From Dethiobacter sp. (GTDB lineage: Bacteria; Bacillota; Dethiobacteria; DTU022; UBA8154), in assembly GCA_020725665.1 (NCBI GenBank), contig DYEO01000014.1:1-37716 (forward strand): a stretch of DNA of 37,716 nucleotides. Reading direction: 5' to 3'. The translations under genes were made by a program, and so were the position numbers. Positions 1-7,936 of this stretch are shown piece by piece. The notes beneath the pieces are model-generated. The model had not been told where the DNA came from and did no database searches. It worked only from the letters and a program-made list of their open reading frames with translations. Numbering within the stretch: the stretch's first letter is position 1; each line of letters starts with the position of its first letter.

Positions 1-1
1 A

Positions 2-103
2 CCGTATGACTACCGAATTTTACATAACCCATTCTCATCACCTGACCATATTATACCAGATGATACTGAAGTATCTGCAAGTCTTAAAAGATTTACTGGC
101 TGA
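2..103 (+). CDS. C-terminal tail of an unrecognised protein (partial)
   Basis: An open frame enters from the left edge and ends at TGA 101-103. It gives 33 residues beginning PYDYRILHNPF and ending SLKRFTG. I do not recognise the family. The composition looks protein-like, but the piece is too short to be sure it is coding. The stop codon lies inside a small hairpin, which fits the end of a gene. Confidence 0.3.
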   Translation, partial: PYDYRILHNPFSSPDHIIPDDTEVSASLKRFTG

Positions 104-111
104 AAGCCAGT
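95..111 (+). terminator. Hairpin at the end of the left-edge ORF, possible terminator
   Basis: ACTGGCT (95-101) and AGCCAGT (105-111) form a 7-bp stem with a GAA loop. The sequence after it is GGGTTTAAACC, so there is no convincing T-tract. It could be a weak terminator or a stray palindrome. Confidence 0.3.
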
Positions 112-300
112 GGGTTTAAACCAAGAACTTGTTAACTAAACAGGTATTTATTTTTACGGTTACGCTTTTGCTTCAACCGCATGGGCGGCCTGGCCAGGTT
201 TACGCCGGTTTACGGTTATCTCTTCTCCCCGGGTAAGATCTCTTGCCCGTAATTTGATATATACAAGCACTATTGACCGTGTTTGGGGGGCTTTGAACAT

Positions 301-3300
301 ATGTCCATGGAAAAAGATAAATACCGCCTGCTGCTGCATTTCCTGCCCGACGCTTTCGCTTACCACCGCATGCTCACGGACAGCGCGGGGAACGCCTTGG
401 ACTACGTATTCCTCGAAGTCAACCCTGCTTTTGAGTCTATGACGGGACTGAGGCGCGACGCCATCCTCGGCAAAAAAGTGACGGAAGTGCTGCCTGGAAT
501 CGAACATACAGGCCTTGACTGGATCGGTGCCTATGGCCGGGTAGCCTTAAATGGTGAAAGTATCTGTTTTGAGCAGTACTGCGAAGCCCTGCAGCGCTGG
601 TATGAAGTAACTGCTTACAGCGATGTACCCGGTTATTTTGCCACGGTTTTTCGCGATGTTACCCGGAGTAAGCTGGCCTACCAGGCAACCAGGGAAAAGG
701 AAGAGCACCTGACCGTGATCCTGAATTCAATCGGGGACGGCGTTATTGTCTGTGATCTGGACGGGCGTATCACAAATATAAATCCCCAGGCGAAGATGCT
801 GACCGGTTGGGCTTACGCTGAAGCGGCAGGCAGGCAGTTGGACGAAGTGTTTCGTATCGTCAATACCAGGACGGGAGAACCTGCCTTTAACCCGGTACAA
901 CAGGTAATGGAAACGGGTAACATCGTGGGCCTGGCCAACGATACGGCCCTCATCTCCCGTGGTGGGGCCGTATACCAGATCGCCGACAGCGCCGCCCCCG
1001 TCCGTGACAGTGAAGGGAATACCACGGGCGTGGTTGTGGTTTTTTCTGACATTACAGAACAGTACAAAGCCCGGGCAGCCCTCGAGGAGACGATGCAACG
1101 GCTGGAGTTCATCATGGAAGCCACCAAGACGGGTATCATGGTCATCGACGGAAATTTTGACATCCATTACGTGGATAACCATTGGCAAAAAATCTATGGT
1201 GACCCGGCAGGCCGTAAATGTTACGATTATTTCTGGGAGCGCCAGTCTTCCTGTGAGGATTGTGCCGTTCCCCTGGCGCTGGAAACGAAACAGATCACAG
1301 TTTCAGAACGGCTGCTGCCCAAGGAAGGTAACAGGGTGGTTGAGGCTCATACGGTACCGTTCCAGAACCAACAGGGGGATTGGCTGGCAGCCCAGTTCTA
1401 CATCGATATCACCAAGCGCAAGGCCGTGGAAAAGGCACTGGCACAATACGAAGCCAAGGAAGCACTGCGGCAGAGTGAAACAAGATACCGTACGATCGTG
1501 GAGAACACCAATGATGCACTATTTATCTACAATTTTAACGGGGAGATCAGTGATGTTAATGAAAATGCCTGCAAAATGCTGGGATATGAGCGGGAAGAAC
1601 TTCTCAGGGCAAATCTTTCTAAAATTATCAGCTCCGAAGATCATAACCTCTTACCCGTGCGCAGGGCACAACTTTTAAAGCACAGCCGTATTCTTTTTGA
1701 AGGAAGATTAATCCGTAAGGACGGCTCGGCAGTAGCTGTTGAGATCAGCGCAAAACTGGTTTCTCCTGACGGTGACAGTGTTATCCTTGCTTTTGTGAGG
1801 GATATTACCGAGCGCCGGCGGCAGCAAGCCGCCCTGCAAAAGGAGCAGCAGGAAAAAACACTCATCCTTGACAATTTGTCAGAATTGGTTACCCACCTGG
1901 ATCCTGAGATGCGTATTATCTGGGTTAATCCAGCTATAAAGAAAACACTTGGCATTACGTCGGAAGAATCTCTGGGGAAGAAGTGTTATGAGGCATGGCA
2001 TGGCCTTAAAGCTATCTGCAAGGGCTGTCCTGTATCAGCAGCAAAAAAAAGCGGGCAGATTTGTCATGGTGAACTCAGGTCGTACAAGGGCCGTTACTGG
2101 CAAATGACAGCTTCACCCATTTACGATGAAAAAAATATCCTCAGCGGCTTCCTTGTTACGGCATTGGACATTAGCGAACGCAAGCTGGCCGAACAAAAAA
2201 TCGTCGCCAATGCAGCCGATCTGAAAATGCTCAATGAGCAGCTCAACGCCGAGATGGACAAGGCCCGGCAGCTCCACGAACGGACCCTGCCCAAGGTGCT
2301 GCCCCGGGTGGAAGGCCTTTCCTTTGCCGCCCATTACCAGCCTGCGCAAAAACTGGGCGGCGACTTCTACGATGTGGTACGCCAGGGCAACAAGCTGATC
2401 ATCTACATCTCCGATGTGACGGGCCATGGTGTGGACGGGGCCATGCTCAGCGTCCTGGTAAAACACAGTATCCGGGGCTACCTTACCTTTGCGGCGGCGG
2501 AAGCGCTGCGCCCGGGAGAGATATTACGCTACCTGGCGGCACAGTTTCGCCGGGAAAACCTGCCGGAAAATTATTTTATCTGCATATTCCTTGCTGTCCT
2601 GGACCTGGACACGTTGTTGCTCAGCTACAGCGGCGCCGGTTTTCAGGACGCTCCCCTTGTCCATATGGGTAACGGAGACAAATTGACGCTGAGCAGCCGC
2701 GGCCTTTTTCTTAACAACGCCTTCCCCGAGGAAATGTTAAACTTGAGGGAAGGTCAGCTACAGCTTACGCCAGGTTCCACTATCCTTTTCAACACGGACG
2801 GCCTTAGTGAACAGGGGGCAGGCGGCGTTTACTACGGGCCGCGGCTGCCCGCTGCCTTCTACGCTTACAGCCAACTGCCGCCCGCCTTAATAGTTGAGGG
2901 GATCTGTGAGGATTTCCGCCGCTTCAATAATGGATCGCTGCAGGGGAAAGATGATATCACCTTCCTTGTGCTGCAGGTAGCCCCCGCGCAGCAGCAGACG
3001 TACTACCTGGAGCTGGCGAGTGATTTTCAGGAGCTGGCAGAGCTGCGCAACAAGCTTAAGGAACTGACTGGCACTTTTAATGAAGCGGAGATCTTCATGG
3101 CCTGCCTGCATGAGCTGGTGGTCAATGCCATGGAACACGGCAACCGCCTGGAACGGCAGAAGAAAGTTGGCATAGAGTTGATCCTTAGAGACGGTTTTAT
3201 GCACGCAGTGGTGGAAGACGAGGGAAATGGGTTTGGCTGGCGGGAAATCATGGACAGGCCACTTGAACTGGAGGGTTTGGCGGACCGGGGACGGGGCATC

Positions 3301-3402
3301 GCCATTACCCGCATGTGTGCCGGGCTTTGCTATAACGAAAAGGGTAACCGGGCGATGCTCACCGTATACGCTCGGGAAGGAGGAAATAAGATAGGTGAAT
3401 AA
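301..3402 (+). CDS. Multi-PAS sensor with SpoIIE/PP2C phosphatase and HATPase (anti-sigma kinase-like) domains
   Basis: This is a predicted soluble signalling protein of 1033 aa with no obvious membrane segment. Five PAS-like domains lie at about 10-115, 125-240, 250-375, 390-505 and 515-635. A coiled linker follows, then a SpoIIE-type phosphatase at about 690-885 with the metal-site motifs GGDFYDV and SDVTGHGVDGAM. The last domain, at about 900-1030, is RsbW/SpoIIAB-like with an N-box (ELVVNAMEHGN), a G1 box (DEGNGFGW) and a G2 region (RGRGIAI). Family knowledge says such proteins phosphorylate and dephosphorylate STAS antagonists to control a sigma factor or another output. ATG 301 is chosen because GGGGGG at 285-290 is a plausible ribosome binding site; the frame opens further upstream at TTG 283. 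PAS 3 and PAS 5 carry clustered cysteines (CYDY...SCEDC and CYEA...CKGC). The gene overlaps the STAS gene by 8 nt, so the two are probably co-translated. Confidence 0.93.
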   Translation: MSMEKDKYRLLLHFLPDAFAYHRMLTDSAGNALDYVFLEVNPAFESMTGLRRDAILGKKVTEVLPGIEHTGLDWIGAYGRVALNGESICFEQYCEALQRWYEVTAYSDVPGYFATVFRDVTRSKLAYQATREKEEHLTVILNSIGDGVIVCDLDGRITNINPQAKMLTGWAYAEAAGRQLDEVFRIVNTRTGEPAFNPVQQVMETGNIVGLANDTALISRGGAVYQIADSAAPVRDSEGNTTGVVVVFSDITEQYKARAALEETMQRLEFIMEATKTGIMVIDGNFDIHYVDNHWQKIYGDPAGRKCYDYFWERQSSCEDCAVPLALETKQITVSERLLPKEGNRVVEAHTVPFQNQQGDWLAAQFYIDITKRKAVEKALAQYEAKEALRQSETRYRTIVENTNDALFIYNFNGEISDVNENACKMLGYEREELLRANLSKIISSEDHNLLPVRRAQLLKHSRILFEGRLIRKDGSAVAVEISAKLVSPDGDSVILAFVRDITERRRQQAALQKEQQEKTLILDNLSELVTHLDPEMRIIWVNPAIKKTLGITSEESLGKKCYEAWHGLKAICKGCPVSAAKKSGQICHGELRSYKGRYWQMTASPIYDEKNILSGFLVTALDISERKLAEQKIVANAADLKMLNEQLNAEMDKARQLHERTLPKVLPRVEGLSFAAHYQPAQKLGGDFYDVVRQGNKLIIYISDVTGHGVDGAMLSVLVKHSIRGYLTFAAAEALRPGEILRYLAAQFRRENLPENYFICIFLAVLDLDTLLLSYSGAGFQDAPLVHMGNGDKLTLSSRGLFLNNAFPEEMLNLREGQLQLTPGSTILFNTDGLSEQGAGGVYYGPRLPAAFYAYSQLPPALIVEGICEDFRRFNNGSLQGKDDITFLVLQVAPAQQQTYYLELASDFQELAELRNKLKELTGTFNEAEIFMACLHELVVNAMEHGNRLERQKKVGIELILRDGFMHAVVEDEGNGFGWREIMDRPLELEGLADRGRGIAITRMCAGLCYNEKGNRAMLTVYAREGGNKIGE

Positions 3403-3697
3403 TGAGGCAGATTACGGCAGGATGATCCTGCCGGAAGTGATGGATCTCACCAATACCCTTGAATTCAAGCAGGGCCTGCAATCACTTTACGATCAGGGCT
3501 GTGGCGTGATCATGCTGGACTGCAGCCACTTGCAGATGATCGACAATGCAGGCCTGGGAAGCCTTGTGCTCTTCCAGAAAAAGCTGAAAGAGCGGGGAGG
3601 CGAACTGCGGCTGGTCAAGGTGACCCACCCTTATATCAAGCACCTCTTCCAGATGATCGATCTGGCTCGGGTAATCCACATCGAGGAAGCCCCATAA
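3395..3697 (+). CDS. STAS-domain anti-sigma factor antagonist-like protein lacking the phospho-acceptor serine
   Basis: A 100-aa single STAS domain of the SpoIIAA/RsbV type. GTG 3395 lies within the stop region of the phosphatase/kinase gene, with AAGGAGGAAATAAG upstream as ribosome binding site. The hallmark loop reads MIDNAGLGSL. In SpoIIAA and RsbV this loop is D-S-S/T-G-L-G and one of the two hydroxyl residues is phosphorylated by the partner kinase. Here those positions are Asn and Ala. The rest of the fold is well kept (VIMLDCSHL, GGELRLVKV, LFQMIDL). I infer a partner-switching component that cannot be phosphorylated at the usual site, so it may be constitutively binding-competent or regulated otherwise. 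Confidence 0.88.
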   Translation: MNNEADYGRMILPEVMDLTNTLEFKQGLQSLYDQGCGVIMLDCSHLQMIDNAGLGSLVLFQKKLKERGGELRLVKVTHPYIKHLFQMIDLARVIHIEEAP

Positions 3698-3720
3698 AGG
3701 AGAAGGCCTGCTCCAATACT

Positions 3721-4148
3721 TTAGAGCTTACAATTAAATTGTTCCAGGCTTTGTTCGATAAAATTTTCATTGAAACGGTCCACCTGCTCGAAAAAACCGT
3801 CCAGCAGTGAAACAAAACGGCTGCCTTGCTCCGCGTTAAAGCCAATGGCATGGGACATATTGGCAACATATTGCTTTACCATCGGGTCTTTGAGCACACT
3901 GGCATAATAGCTATAGTTGCGATAAAATTTCTGGGCGGCGGAAAAGGGGATTTGCACTCGGGGCAATAAATCAGCGCCATATCCCTGCTGCTCATAATAG
4001 ATTCAAGATTCCTGAGCAAATATTCCTTTTCCTCTGCGTTAAACAAAATCATCTCAAACTCGTTGCTGTCATAATTTCTCTTTTCCGTTACTATACCATA
4101 ATTTCGGGATTTTTCGTTAATAATCGTCCTCGTTTTTCCATTCTCCAT
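3721..4148 (-). pseudogene. Small unrecognised gene needing a -1 frameshift (about 142 aa if joined)
   Basis: Two overlapping minus-strand frames look like halves of one protein. The first starts at ATG 4148 (AGTGAAGAG upstream) and runs through MALIYCPECKSPF before going off into a proline-rich end. The second carries SAAQKFYRNYSYYASVLKDP and continues to the stop at 3721. A one-base backward shift at CCCTTTT (plus-strand 3942-3948) joins them as CPECKSPF-SAAQKFY. The site fits the slippery pattern X XXY YYZ in the upstream frame (C CCT TTT), but one lost T in the T run would look the same. I do not recognise the family; a CxxC pair (CPEC) is visible. It lies just after the truncated brxC, probably in the same transcript. 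Confidence 0.55.
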
Positions 4149-4181
4149 TTTCTCTTCACTTAATATGCCCAACTTTTTTTG

Positions 4182-6098
4182 CTAGATCAGCTTAAGCCTG
4201 GTATTTTCCTTCAGTTCTTTTTTCAGCTGCTGCCTGAGATAGTCCAGCAGCTGCTCGAGATCTTCTTCAGTGTCTATTGTCCTTGCACCATGAAAAATAT
4301 TGGCAATGCTGATATTGACCACCTCTTTCCCCCGGCATTCCGGCCCGGGCTCTGCCGTTCCATTTTCTGTTTCCATGCGCTCCAGCCTCTTTTTTTCAAT
4401 CTCAGCAAAACAGCGCAGCTTGAGCCTGTCCGATTCTTCTTTCATGGCCAGGGCATCGTAAAAGTTGTTGCAGGCTTCCAGTTTAGCCAACAGCTTTTTA
4501 AATTCTTCATGGAAAGCCGGGGCAAGCCCGGCGCGGAAAGGATGCAAATCAAGCTCGGTCATTACTTTCTGCCTGTCGATTTCAATAACCCCCCTGACAG
4601 GCTCCATCTCTTTATCCAGGAGCTGGACAAACCTTTTCCGGAAGGTATCAAGAAGACCCGGCAGCCTTGATATCAGCCCATATGGCTTATGGGCCTGAAT
4701 TATTCCCTCAATCTCCCCAACCAACCGGATTATTTCTTCGTCCAGCACATAGGTTTTGTTCTTGTTGTACACGTCCAAATCATGCAGTGCCCGGTCAAAA
4801 TACCCGCGCTGTTTTTCAAAAAACTTCTTTATCTCAATAAGGTTTGCGGCAAAAGCCGGGAGTTCCTCCTTTAGTTCATACAACTTTTCATAAAACTGTA
4901 AATTATTCCTGATTTGCAGGATGTTTTGCAAAAGGGTTTTTCCGTTATCCAACACTCCTTTTCCCGGATATTCCCACTCTTTGTAGTGGATCAGCAGCCT
5001 GTTTACCTTTCCCAGTTCATTTTTTGCCAGGGCCTTAAAATGCTGCATTAAACCGTCTTCATCGGCGGGAAGGTTTGAGACGTTGAAGACGGCTTTTATT
5101 AGTTGCCCCGCATTGTTCAGCAATATTTCCGGTGTTTTCGTCCTTTTTTTGATGAAGAGCCTGTCCACGTAACCCCTTTTAACCATGTACTGTAAAAGGT
5201 TTTGATCGGTTGGCACGATCTGTTCCTCGTCAAGCTGCAATTTTAGCTCCTGGTTTTTACATAGCCTCAGAACAAGCCCCCTGATATCATCGGACAGCCA
5301 GCCATAAGGGGGGCCAGCATATTTATCCAGGAGGTTTTTCATGGTGACGGGGAGGTTCCTGCGGTTGCTCATCTCCAGGTAGTCCCTGATCTCTTCAATC
5401 GCCGCTTGATTGGATTCCTCCTCAGCATTTACCAGTGTAAGCTGGCATTCCTCTCCCAGGACTAAGTCCTGCAGTTCTCCGCTGCCGGTAAAACTGGTGA
5501 TGTAATTAATCTTGTGGTAAAGGCTGTCAATCAATAGTTTGAGGCCGCTGTTTATCCGTTCCACCGGGTTAGCGGCTTGAAGGTCAACCCTTTTTGCGTT
5601 GACATAATATTCCGCTTCTCTCAAGGCCGCTACCAGGAGGGAACGAACTCCCGCCCTTCGCTCAGCCACTTCCCCCGCTCCGGCCGCGCCGCCGCGTGCC
5701 GGCAATGATTGAATCTGCAAGACAGCCTGCAGCTCCTGCAGGGCGGCGGTATCGGGGCGCATTCTTATGATCAGGCTGTTTTCCCTGGCCGACATCATTT
5801 TAAGATCCAGCTCGCTAAACTTCTTGCCCAGATCAAAAAGCGGCGTAATTATTCTGACACCAATTTTATTTTTGGCGGTTGTCAGGTAATAGTCGTCAAT
5901 TATCTTGTTGAAATCAAAGTGATAATGGTTATTGTAAATGTATTTCTTTTCGCTGTAGATAGTGCTGAAGATCTCTTCACCAATAATTCTTAAGATCTGG
6001 TCCCGATCTACTGGAATGCTTTCGCTTTCATTGTTGGCGGCCTGTGCTTCACTGCCGGGGGTAAGGTACTCATCGTCATTTTTTTGGATGTCTTTCAT
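4182..6098 (-). CDS. brxC: C-terminal part of BREX protein BrxC, without the ATPase domain
   Basis: The 638-aa product matches, from memory of the family, the C-terminal half of BrxC, the large P-loop protein of BREX phage defence. Recognisable stretches are KIIDDYYLTTAKNKIGVRII, the MSAREN motif, DPVERIN-like NPVERINSGLK, and the terminal region ARTIDTEEDLEQLL. Full BrxC proteins are about 1200 aa and begin with an AAA+ domain carrying a Walker A loop. No Walker A or B is visible here, and the first 35 residues are low-complexity (PGSEAQAANNESES). ATG 6098 is chosen for GGGAG eight bases upstream; the frame opens at TTG 6125. Upstream lies a Phd/ParE pair where the N-terminal half should be. 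No brxA, brxB, pglX, pglZ or brxL is present in the window. It is most likely a BREX remnant, although the good ribosome binding site and intact frame leave room for a trimmed working protein. Confidence 0.8.
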   Translation of the reverse strand: MKDIQKNDDEYLTPGSEAQAANNESESIPVDRDQILRIIGEEIFSTIYSEKKYIYNNHYHFDFNKIIDDYYLTTAKNKIGVRIITPLFDLGKKFSELDLKMMSARENSLIIRMRPDTAALQELQAVLQIQSLPARGGAAGAGEVAERRAGVRSLLVAALREAEYYVNAKRVDLQAANPVERINSGLKLLIDSLYHKINYITSFTGSGELQDLVLGEECQLTLVNAEEESNQAAIEEIRDYLEMSNRRNLPVTMKNLLDKYAGPPYGWLSDDIRGLVLRLCKNQELKLQLDEEQIVPTDQNLLQYMVKRGYVDRLFIKKRTKTPEILLNNAGQLIKAVFNVSNLPADEDGLMQHFKALAKNELGKVNRLLIHYKEWEYPGKGVLDNGKTLLQNILQIRNNLQFYEKLYELKEELPAFAANLIEIKKFFEKQRGYFDRALHDLDVYNKNKTYVLDEEIIRLVGEIEGIIQAHKPYGLISRLPGLLDTFRKRFVQLLDKEMEPVRGVIEIDRQKVMTELDLHPFRAGLAPAFHEEFKKLLAKLEACNNFYDALAMKEESDRLKLRCFAEIEKKRLERMETENGTAEPGPECRGKEVVNISIANIFHGARTIDTEEDLEQLLDYLRQQLKKELKENTRLKLI

Positions 6099-6165
6099 CA
6101 AGCCCACTCCCAGCTTCTTTCTCAATACTCATTATCAGTTCATTTGCAATATTGGAACAGCACAA

Positions 6166-6483
6166 CTAAATATATTTTTCATAATCCATTGCACCGTAAA
6201 ATACTCTTGCAATTATTACAACTTTGCTTTGTTCGTCTACAAGATACAAGATCACATAATTATCAACAACCAATTTTCTATAACCCTTTTGTCCTAATAA
6301 TTCATTCCTTGACAACTCACATTTGTACGGAAAATCACATAGCTTTTTAATACTGTTTTCAATTTTATCCATTAGATTTTGTGCAGGTATCGGAGCAAGC
6401 AAGCTGTTACTGATATAATTATATATTTCATCTAAATCATTTTCTGCTGCTGGTGTTACCCTTAACTTGTATCTACTTTCCAT
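6166..6483 (-). CDS. RelE/ParE-family toxin
   Basis: A 105-aa protein with the RelE/ParE fold signature: VTPAAENDLDEIYNYI at the N-terminus, then CDFPYKCELSRNELL, and the C-terminal strands YRKLVVDNYVILYLVDE and VVIIARVFYG. Such toxins cleave ribosome-bound mRNA or poison gyrase; the ParE-like N-terminus does not decide which. It overlaps the upstream antitoxin gene by 11 nt, the normal arrangement for these pairs. It appears complete. Confidence 0.9.
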   Translation of the reverse strand: MESRYKLRVTPAAENDLDEIYNYISNSLLAPIPAQNLMDKIENSIKKLCDFPYKCELSRNELLGQKGYRKLVVDNYVILYLVDEQSKVVIIARVFYGAMDYEKYI

Positions 6484-6733
6484 ACTTCGACCTCAGTTTA
6501 GCAAAAACAGCATCTCCATCAAGGAGTTCTCCATGCTTGATTTGATTTTCTGCAACAGCCAATTTCTTGTATACATCTGCAAACGCCATTTCCCGTTCAT
6601 AGGTTTCAATGCTCATCACAACAAGATCACCATAACCGTTTTTAGTAATAAAAACCGGCTCTTTTTTGCTATGGCAAAGTTCGGATATTTCTGTTGTATT
6701 TCTTAAATCTGTTATAGGTCTAATTATGGGCAT
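6473..6733 (-). CDS. Phd/YefM-family antitoxin
   Basis: An 86-aa antitoxin. The N-terminal DNA-binding part contains PIIRPITDLRNTTEISEL followed by PVFITKNGYGDLVVMSIETY, the usual Phd/YefM core. The C-terminal part should wrap the toxin. ATG 6733 is preferred over GTG 6742 because GAGGTG sits at the right distance. It has its own sigma-A-type promoter and a 14-bp palindrome overlapping the -10, as expected for an autorepressor. Confidence 0.9.
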   Translation of the reverse strand: MPIIRPITDLRNTTEISELCHSKKEPVFITKNGYGDLVVMSIETYEREMAFADVYKKLAVAENQIKHGELLDGDAVFAKLRSKYGK

Positions 6734-6751
6734 TATAAACACCTCGCATTT

Positions 6752-6792
6752 ATTATGTACATAATTATATCATAATATTGCACATTTAGCAA
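6752..6792 (-). promoter_or_regulatory. Promoter and palindromic operator of the Phd/ParE pair
   Basis: Read on the minus strand: -35 TTGCTA (6792-6787), 17-bp spacer, -10 TATAAT (6769-6764). A perfect 14-bp palindrome ATTATGTACATAAT (6765-6752) overlaps the end of the -10 and precedes the ribosome binding site. Antitoxins of this family repress their own promoter, so this is the likely operator. Confidence 0.75.
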
Positions 6793-6837
6793 AGTATCAA
6801 CCTGGCCGGGTCCAGTTTTTTCATTGCGGCAAACAAC

Positions 6838-7092
6838 TTAAGCATCCCCGGTGGATTGGTCTATTACCTTCTTTTTTTTATCTTCCGGATTTTCGATTAT
6901 GTCCCAATCATCCCATGCGCCGCCACATCCAAAATAATAGTCTGAATCAAACAGCCTTTCTTCTTCCATTACCTTTGCCTTCTCTTTCTTCATCTTCATC
7001 CATGCCGCTTTCTTCAATTCCGCGTTCCGATATTGCTCAATTAACTGGTCGCTTATGTCCTGCCCCAGCATTTTCAGTTCATTATACTGCAA
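6838..7092 (-). CDS. Small charged protein next to a radical SAM gene, family unknown
   Basis: An 84-aa frame starting at TTG 7092 with GGCGGGG just upstream. The first two thirds are helical and lysine/glutamate-rich (KKAAWMKMKKEKAKVMEEE). It is followed by an acidic, aromatic and glycine/cysteine patch (DSDYYFGCGGAWDDWDIIE) and a basic tail. It begins 11 nt after the radical SAM gene and is probably in the same operon. I do not recognise the family. It could be a dedicated partner of the radical SAM enzyme or an unrelated passenger. Confidence 0.55.
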   Translation of the reverse strand: MQYNELKMLGQDISDQLIEQYRNAELKKAAWMKMKKEKAKVMEEERLFDSDYYFGCGGAWDDWDIIENPEDKKKKVIDQSTGDA

Positions 7093-7103
7093 TACCCCGC
7101 CAA

Positions 7104-7814
7104 TTAAGTTAGCATCGCCAGTTTTTGCCTTGTTTGTTGAAAGAAAGCATCCGTAAGTTTGTCCTCAAAACCATATTTACGATACACCCAGTCGGCATAG
7201 TGATAGTTCATCCGATCAATCAACAGATAATCAATTTTTCCTTTAAGCAGTTCCACCAGTCCATCCGCCCCCGGAAGCATCGGTGCAATCATAGCGTAAG
7301 TCTTTATACCGGCTTTATGCAATTCATCCAATGCTTTTATCCTATCCTCTATCGGCGGCGTGCCGGGTTCAAACAACTTTCTCACGTCATCATCTGCCGT
7401 GGTGATGGAAAGGCCCACTTCTAAAGCTTGCATTTCTTTCAGCATATCAATATCCCTGAGAACCAACGGCGAACGGGTTTGGATTATCACAGGCCAGTTA
7501 TTTTGCGCCAGTATTTCCAGGCATTTTCTGGTCACCTTATATTTTGCCTCCAGGGGTTGGTACGGATCGCAGACGCCACTAACCCATACTCTTCCCCGCT
7601 TTTTTTTCGTTATCTCCACCCGCAGTAAATCTGCCGCGTTTGTCTTAACATCAACAAATTCTCCCCAGGGCTCTTTATGCCCGCTAAACCGTTTCATAAA
7701 ACGGGCATAGCAATAGGAGCAAGCATGCCGGCAGCCCACATATGGATTAATGACCCAATCATATACCTTGGATGCAGAGAGAATAGTTTTTACCTTTATT
7801 TCTTTAATGATCAT
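7104..7814 (-). CDS. SPL-family radical SAM protein
   Basis: A 236-aa radical SAM protein of the spore-photoproduct-lyase-like group (COG1533 type). The [4Fe-4S]/SAM motif is CRHACSYCYA (C-x3-C-x2-C), preceded by DWVINPYVGC, which is typical of the group. Further family landmarks are SGVCDPYQPLE, TRKCLEIL, IQTRSPLVLRDID and VGLSITTADD. Many members are uncharacterised, so the substrate is unknown, and family members are not necessarily DNA-repair enzymes. ATG 7814 has no clear ribosome binding site. A short upstream frame with GGGAAG before its ATG ends in CTATGA, so its stop overlaps this start and could give coupled translation. The length is a little short of typical members (about 250-300 aa), but all core elements are present. 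Confidence 0.88.
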   Translation of the reverse strand: MIIKEIKVKTILSASKVYDWVINPYVGCRHACSYCYARFMKRFSGHKEPWGEFVDVKTNAADLLRVEITKKKRGRVWVSGVCDPYQPLEAKYKVTRKCLEILAQNNWPVIIQTRSPLVLRDIDMLKEMQALEVGLSITTADDDVRKLFEPGTPPIEDRIKALDELHKAGIKTYAMIAPMLPGADGLVELLKGKIDYLLIDRMNYHYADWVYRKYGFEDKLTDAFFQQTRQKLAMLT

Positions 7815-7936
7815 AGTTTTGTGTTTGTATCAAATATCCGCATAACGTTCTTCCCACATTTCTTTTCTTTAAAAGCTACCTTGGCTGATACATGTGTTCA
7901 TTCTGTGAAAAAATGAAAACCTATTGTTCAATAATA

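Noticed and set aside
4182..6098. An active BREX system
   Set aside because: Only the C-terminal part of BrxC is present. The methyltransferase, PglZ and the other BREX genes are absent from the window.
6838..7092. The 84-aa ORF as a RiPP precursor
   Set aside because: It is larger and more charged than usual precursors, has no leader/core layout, and no RRE, transporter or peptidase lies nearby.
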